Shown: positions 5,493 through 8,002 of the stretch, piece by piece | Position numbering within the stretch: position 1 is the stretch's first letter | Layout of the letters: every line of letters begins with the position of its first letter | Assembly (NCBI GenBank): GCA_003694825.1 | Contig: RFJS01000453.1 | Coordinates: forward strand, 1-8,002 | Source: Verrucomicrobiota bacterium | GTDB taxonomy: Bacteria > Verrucomicrobiota > Verrucomicrobiia > Opitutales > Opitutaceae | Length of the DNA stretch: 8,002 nucleotides | Direction of reading: 5' to 3' | Made by a program: the position numbers and the translations under genes | Notes under the pieces: model-generated | What the model saw: the letters and a program-made list of their open reading frames with translations, nothing else | Told to the model about the DNA's origin: nothing | Database searches by the model: none

Positions 5493-7769
5493 ATGGACGA
5501 AATCCTTCAGGAATTCCTCACGGAAAGCGGCGAAAACCTCGACCATGTAGAGCGCGATCTCGTCGCGCTGGAGGAATCGCCGGACTCCCGCCAGCTCATG
5601 GCGGCGATCTTTCGCAATATTCACACCATCAAGGGCAGCAGCGGCTTTCTCGGCCTGAGCAAGCTCGAGTCGGTCGCCCACGCCGGCGAAAACCTCCTCA
5701 GCTCACTGCGCGACGGCAAACTCGCGCTGAACGCCGAGATCACCACGGTCCTGCTCACCCTCGTCGATGCCCTGCGCCGCATGCTTCAGCACCTCGAGGC
5801 CAAGGGCGCCGAGACCGACGAGGACTTCAGCGCACTCGTCGCCGAGCTCAAGCGGCTCAACAACCCCGACGCCGCCCCCGCCGACGCCGCCCCCGCCGAG
5901 AAGGCACCCGCCGCTGAGAAGACCGAAGCTCCTGCAAAGGGCGAAACCGCTTCTGCGACCGAAGAGAAAGGTGCGCCCGCCGCGAGCGCCCCGGAGAAAA
6001 AGCCCGAAACGAGCACCGCGAAACCGGCCGCTCAACCCGAAGCCACCAAATCGGCTCCCGCCCGGCAGGGCCGCGAGTCGGCGCCCCAGGAGCCGCCCCC
6101 GCCCCCCTCTCTCACCACGGAAACCAATGTCCGGGTCTCTGTCGGCCTGCTCGACAAACTCATGAACCTCGTCGGCGAGCTCGTCCTCGCCCGCAATCAG
6201 ATCCTTCAGATCACCGGCGGCGTCGACGACACCCAGATGGTCGCCGCCTCCCAGCGCCTCAATCACGTCACCACCGAACTGCAGGAGGAGGTCATGAAGA
6301 CCCGCCTGCAGCCCATCGGCAACGTATTCACCAAGTTCCCACGCGTCGTCCGCGACGTCGCCCGCGAACTCGGCAAGAAGGTTCGGCTCGAACTCGAAGG
6401 CAAAGACACCGAGCTCGACCGGACGATTCTCGAGGCCATCAAAGACCCCCTCACCCACATCGTCCGCAACGCCGTCGACCACGGCATCGAACTGCCCGAG
6501 GTTCGCCGGGAAAGCGGCAAAAACGAGGAAGGCCACCTGCTCATGAAGGCCTTCCACGAAGGCGGACAGGTCATCATCGAAATCAGCGACGACGGCAAGG
6601 GCATCAACGCCGAAAAGGTCAAGCAGAAGGCCATCGACAACGGCCTGATCACGGCCGACCAGGCTGCCCGCATGGCCGATCGCGACGCCTTTCAGCTCAT
6701 CTTCCACCCCGGCCTCTCCACCGCCGAGAAGGTCACGAACATCTCCGGCCGCGGCGTCGGCATGGACGTCGTCAAAACCAACATCGAGAAGATCGGCGGC
6801 ACGGTCGAGATCAACTCCGAGCTGGGTAAAGGCACGACCCTTCGTATCAAGATCCCGCTTACGCTGGCAATTATCCCGGCCATCATGGTCGAGTCCGGCT
6901 CACAGCGCTTCGCCATCCCCCAGGTCAACCTCCAGGAGCTCGTCCGCCTCGATGGCGAAGAGGTCAAGACGAGCATCGAGACGATTCTCGGCACCCCCGT
7001 CTATCGCCTCCGCGGCCGCCTCCTGCCGCTCGTCCGCCTCTCGGAGGTGCTCGACCTGCCGGAACGCGACGACGATCAATCCCTCAACATCGTCGTCGTT
7101 CAGGCGGAGAACCGTCATTTCGGCCTCGTGGTCGACCGGGTCTTCGACACCCAGGAAATCGTTGTCAAGCCGCTCGGCGACCATCTGAAATCCGTCGCCG
7201 CGTTTGCCGGAGCCACGATCATGGGTGATGGACGCGTCGCCCTTATCCTCGACGTCATCGGTATTGCTGAGAAGGCCCGTATCTCCTCCAAGATCGCCGA
7301 TGTCGCCGCCGAGGACGCGGTCGAGACCCGCGCCGCCGTCAGCGGCGACCGCCGCCGCCTGCTCGTCTTCGGCATGGGCGACTCCAACCGCGCCGCCATC
7401 GACCTCTCCACGGTCGGCCGCCTCGAAAAGCTGCCGCGCTCCATGGTCGAACACGCCGGCAACCGCGAGGTTGTCCAGTATCGCGACGATGTCATGGATC
7501 TGCTCCGGCTCGAGGATGTTCTCGGGTATCCGCCGACCCATGACGATGACGAACTCCTCCACGTGGTCGTCTACACGGTCAACGGCAAGAACCTCGGCCT
7601 CGTGGTCGGACGCATCCTCGACATCGTCGAGGAGGAAGTCCGCATCCAGGGCGGCCAGCGCGGCAATGGCATCATCGGCCGCGCCGTCATCCAGGGGCGC
7701 GTCACCGAAATGCTCGATGTCGACGGTATCGTCCGCCAGTTCGACCCCGAGTTCGCAGGCCACAACTAA
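5493..7769 (+). CDS. cheA: CheA: chemotaxis histidine kinase with two tandem CheW-like domains
   Basis: This 758-residue cytoplasmic kinase sits in receptor arrays, autophosphorylates in trans and passes phosphate to CheY and CheB. P1 (about 1-120) carries phospho-acceptor H44 in IHTIKGSSGFLG. Residues 124-206 are a low-complexity Ala/Pro/Glu/Lys linker ending in five prolines; no folded P2 (CheY-docking) domain is recognisable. P3, the dimerisation domain, spans about 211-275. P4, the ATPase, spans about 276-455 with N-box HIVRNAVDHG (322-331), G1 DDGKGIN (366-372), F-box IFHPGLST (403-410) and G2 GRGVGMDVV (419-427). A normal P5 CheW-like domain follows (about 458-600), then a second, divergent one (about 619-755). 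Catalytic boxes are intact, so activity is expected. ATG 5493 opens directly into P1 helix A; no SD sequence at normal spacing. cheW follows after 15 bases. Confidence 0.97.
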   Translation: MDEILQEFLTESGENLDHVERDLVALEESPDSRQLMAAIFRNIHTIKGSSGFLGLSKLESVAHAGENLLSSLRDGKLALNAEITTVLLTLVDALRRMLQHLEAKGAETDEDFSALVAELKRLNNPDAAPADAAPAEKAPAAEKTEAPAKGETASATEEKGAPAASAPEKKPETSTAKPAAQPEATKSAPARQGRESAPQEPPPPPSLTTETNVRVSVGLLDKLMNLVGELVLARNQILQITGGVDDTQMVAASQRLNHVTTELQEEVMKTRLQPIGNVFTKFPRVVRDVARELGKKVRLELEGKDTELDRTILEAIKDPLTHIVRNAVDHGIELPEVRRESGKNEEGHLLMKAFHEGGQVIIEISDDGKGINAEKVKQKAIDNGLITADQAARMADRDAFQLIFHPGLSTAEKVTNISGRGVGMDVVKTNIEKIGGTVEINSELGKGTTLRIKIPLTLAIIPAIMVESGSQRFAIPQVNLQELVRLDGEEVKTSIETILGTPVYRLRGRLLPLVRLSEVLDLPERDDDQSLNIVVVQAENRHFGLVVDRVFDTQEIVVKPLGDHLKSVAAFAGATIMGDGRVALILDVIGIAEKARISSKIADVAAEDAVETRAAVSGDRRRLLVFGMGDSNRAAIDLSTVGRLEKLPRSMVEHAGNREVVQYRDDVMDLLRLEDVLGYPPTHDDDELLHVVVYTVNGKNLGLVVGRILDIVEEEVRIQGGQRGNGIIGRAVIQGRVTEMLDVDGIVRQFDPEFAGHN

Positions 7770-7784
7770 GCTTCCCCATCCACC

Positions 7785-8002
7785 ATGGCTCAGACTCAGC
7801 AATTCTGCACCTACCATCTCGCCGGTTACTTCTTCGGTATCGAGATTTCCAAAGTCCAGGAGGTCATCCGCAGCCAGGCCGTCACCCCGGTTCCTCTCGC
7901 CGACCGGGAAATCCGCGGCCTCATCAACCTGCGCGGCCAGATCATCACCACCATCGACCTGCGCCGCCGCATGTCGCTGCCGGATCGTGAGGCCGAGGAC
8001 GA
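7785..8002 (+). CDS. cheW: CheW: chemotaxis coupling protein (3' end beyond window)
   Basis: The first 72 codons of a stand-alone CheW-type SH3-like coupling protein are visible; the gene runs off the right edge. CheW links CheA's P5 domain to chemoreceptor tips in the signalling array. Visible family features are the first strands (QFCTYHLAGYFFGIEISKVQ), EVIRSQAVTPVP, and the most conserved CheW stretch GLINLRGQIITTIDLR (45-60), including the N-L-R-G turn that contacts partners. Full-length CheW is usually about 150-170 residues, so roughly half is missing. A fused receiver domain (CheV type) cannot be excluded without the 3' end. ATG 7785 lies 15 bases after the cheA stop, in CACCATGG with no SD sequence, so co-transcription with cheA is very likely. 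Confidence 0.92.
   Translation, partial: MAQTQQFCTYHLAGYFFGIEISKVQEVIRSQAVTPVPLADREIRGLINLRGQIITTIDLRRRMSLPDREAED

Noticed and set aside
5703..7817. Two long antisense frames (334 and 305 codons) opposite cheA and the start of cheW
   Set aside because: Asp/Glu/Gly/Val-rich translation without motifs. Long open antisense frames are expected opposite GC-rich genes with C-ending codons.
1..8002. CRISPR arrays, insertion sequences, tRNA or rRNA genes
   Set aside because: No regularly spaced repeats, transposase motifs, terminal inverted repeats or conserved RNA sequences were seen on either strand.

Overview
The window carries a chemotaxis signalling cluster from a GC-rich, probably flagellated bacterium. 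Every gene prefers C- or G-ending codons. None of the visible start codons has a Shine-Dalgarno sequence at normal spacing. The protein sequences, the SD-less starts and the CheA architecture suggest the Planctomycetota-Verrucomicrobiota group, perhaps Verrucomicrobiota/Opitutaceae. That placement rests on impression, because no search could be run.

The left third (1-2400) reads on the minus strand. At the edge is a possible gene start (1-79) whose ATG overlaps the stop of a 12-helix major facilitator transporter (79-1353). A 267-base gap follows, holding a strong hairpin (1535-1563) that probably ends the transcript of the next gene. That gene (1621-2400) encodes a CheX/CheC-type CheY-P phosphatase with a complete active-site motif and an unusual C-terminal extension.

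A 395-base divergent intergenic region (2401-2795) separates this phosphatase gene from a plus-strand cluster. It contains a good flagellar sigma-28-like promoter facing the phosphatase gene and a weaker one with the same spacing facing cheY.

The rest reads rightward: cheY (2796-3167), cheB (3374-4516), cheR (4543-5364), cheA (5493-7769) and the start of cheW (7785 to the right edge). Together they form a nearly complete pathway. CheA, coupled to receptors by CheW, passes phosphate to CheY and CheB. CheR and CheB methylate and demethylate the receptors for adaptation, and the CheX-like protein removes phosphate from CheY. No chemoreceptor, CheD or flagellar structural gene is visible.

Unusual points are a CheA with two tandem CheW-like (P5) domains and an Ala/Pro/Glu-rich linker in place of P2, a cheA leader able to form two mutually exclusive hairpins, the sigma-28-like divergent control region, and the lack of SD sequences. 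I see no mobile element, CRISPR array, tRNA or rRNA. The core is a recognisable chemotaxis system rather than a new one.
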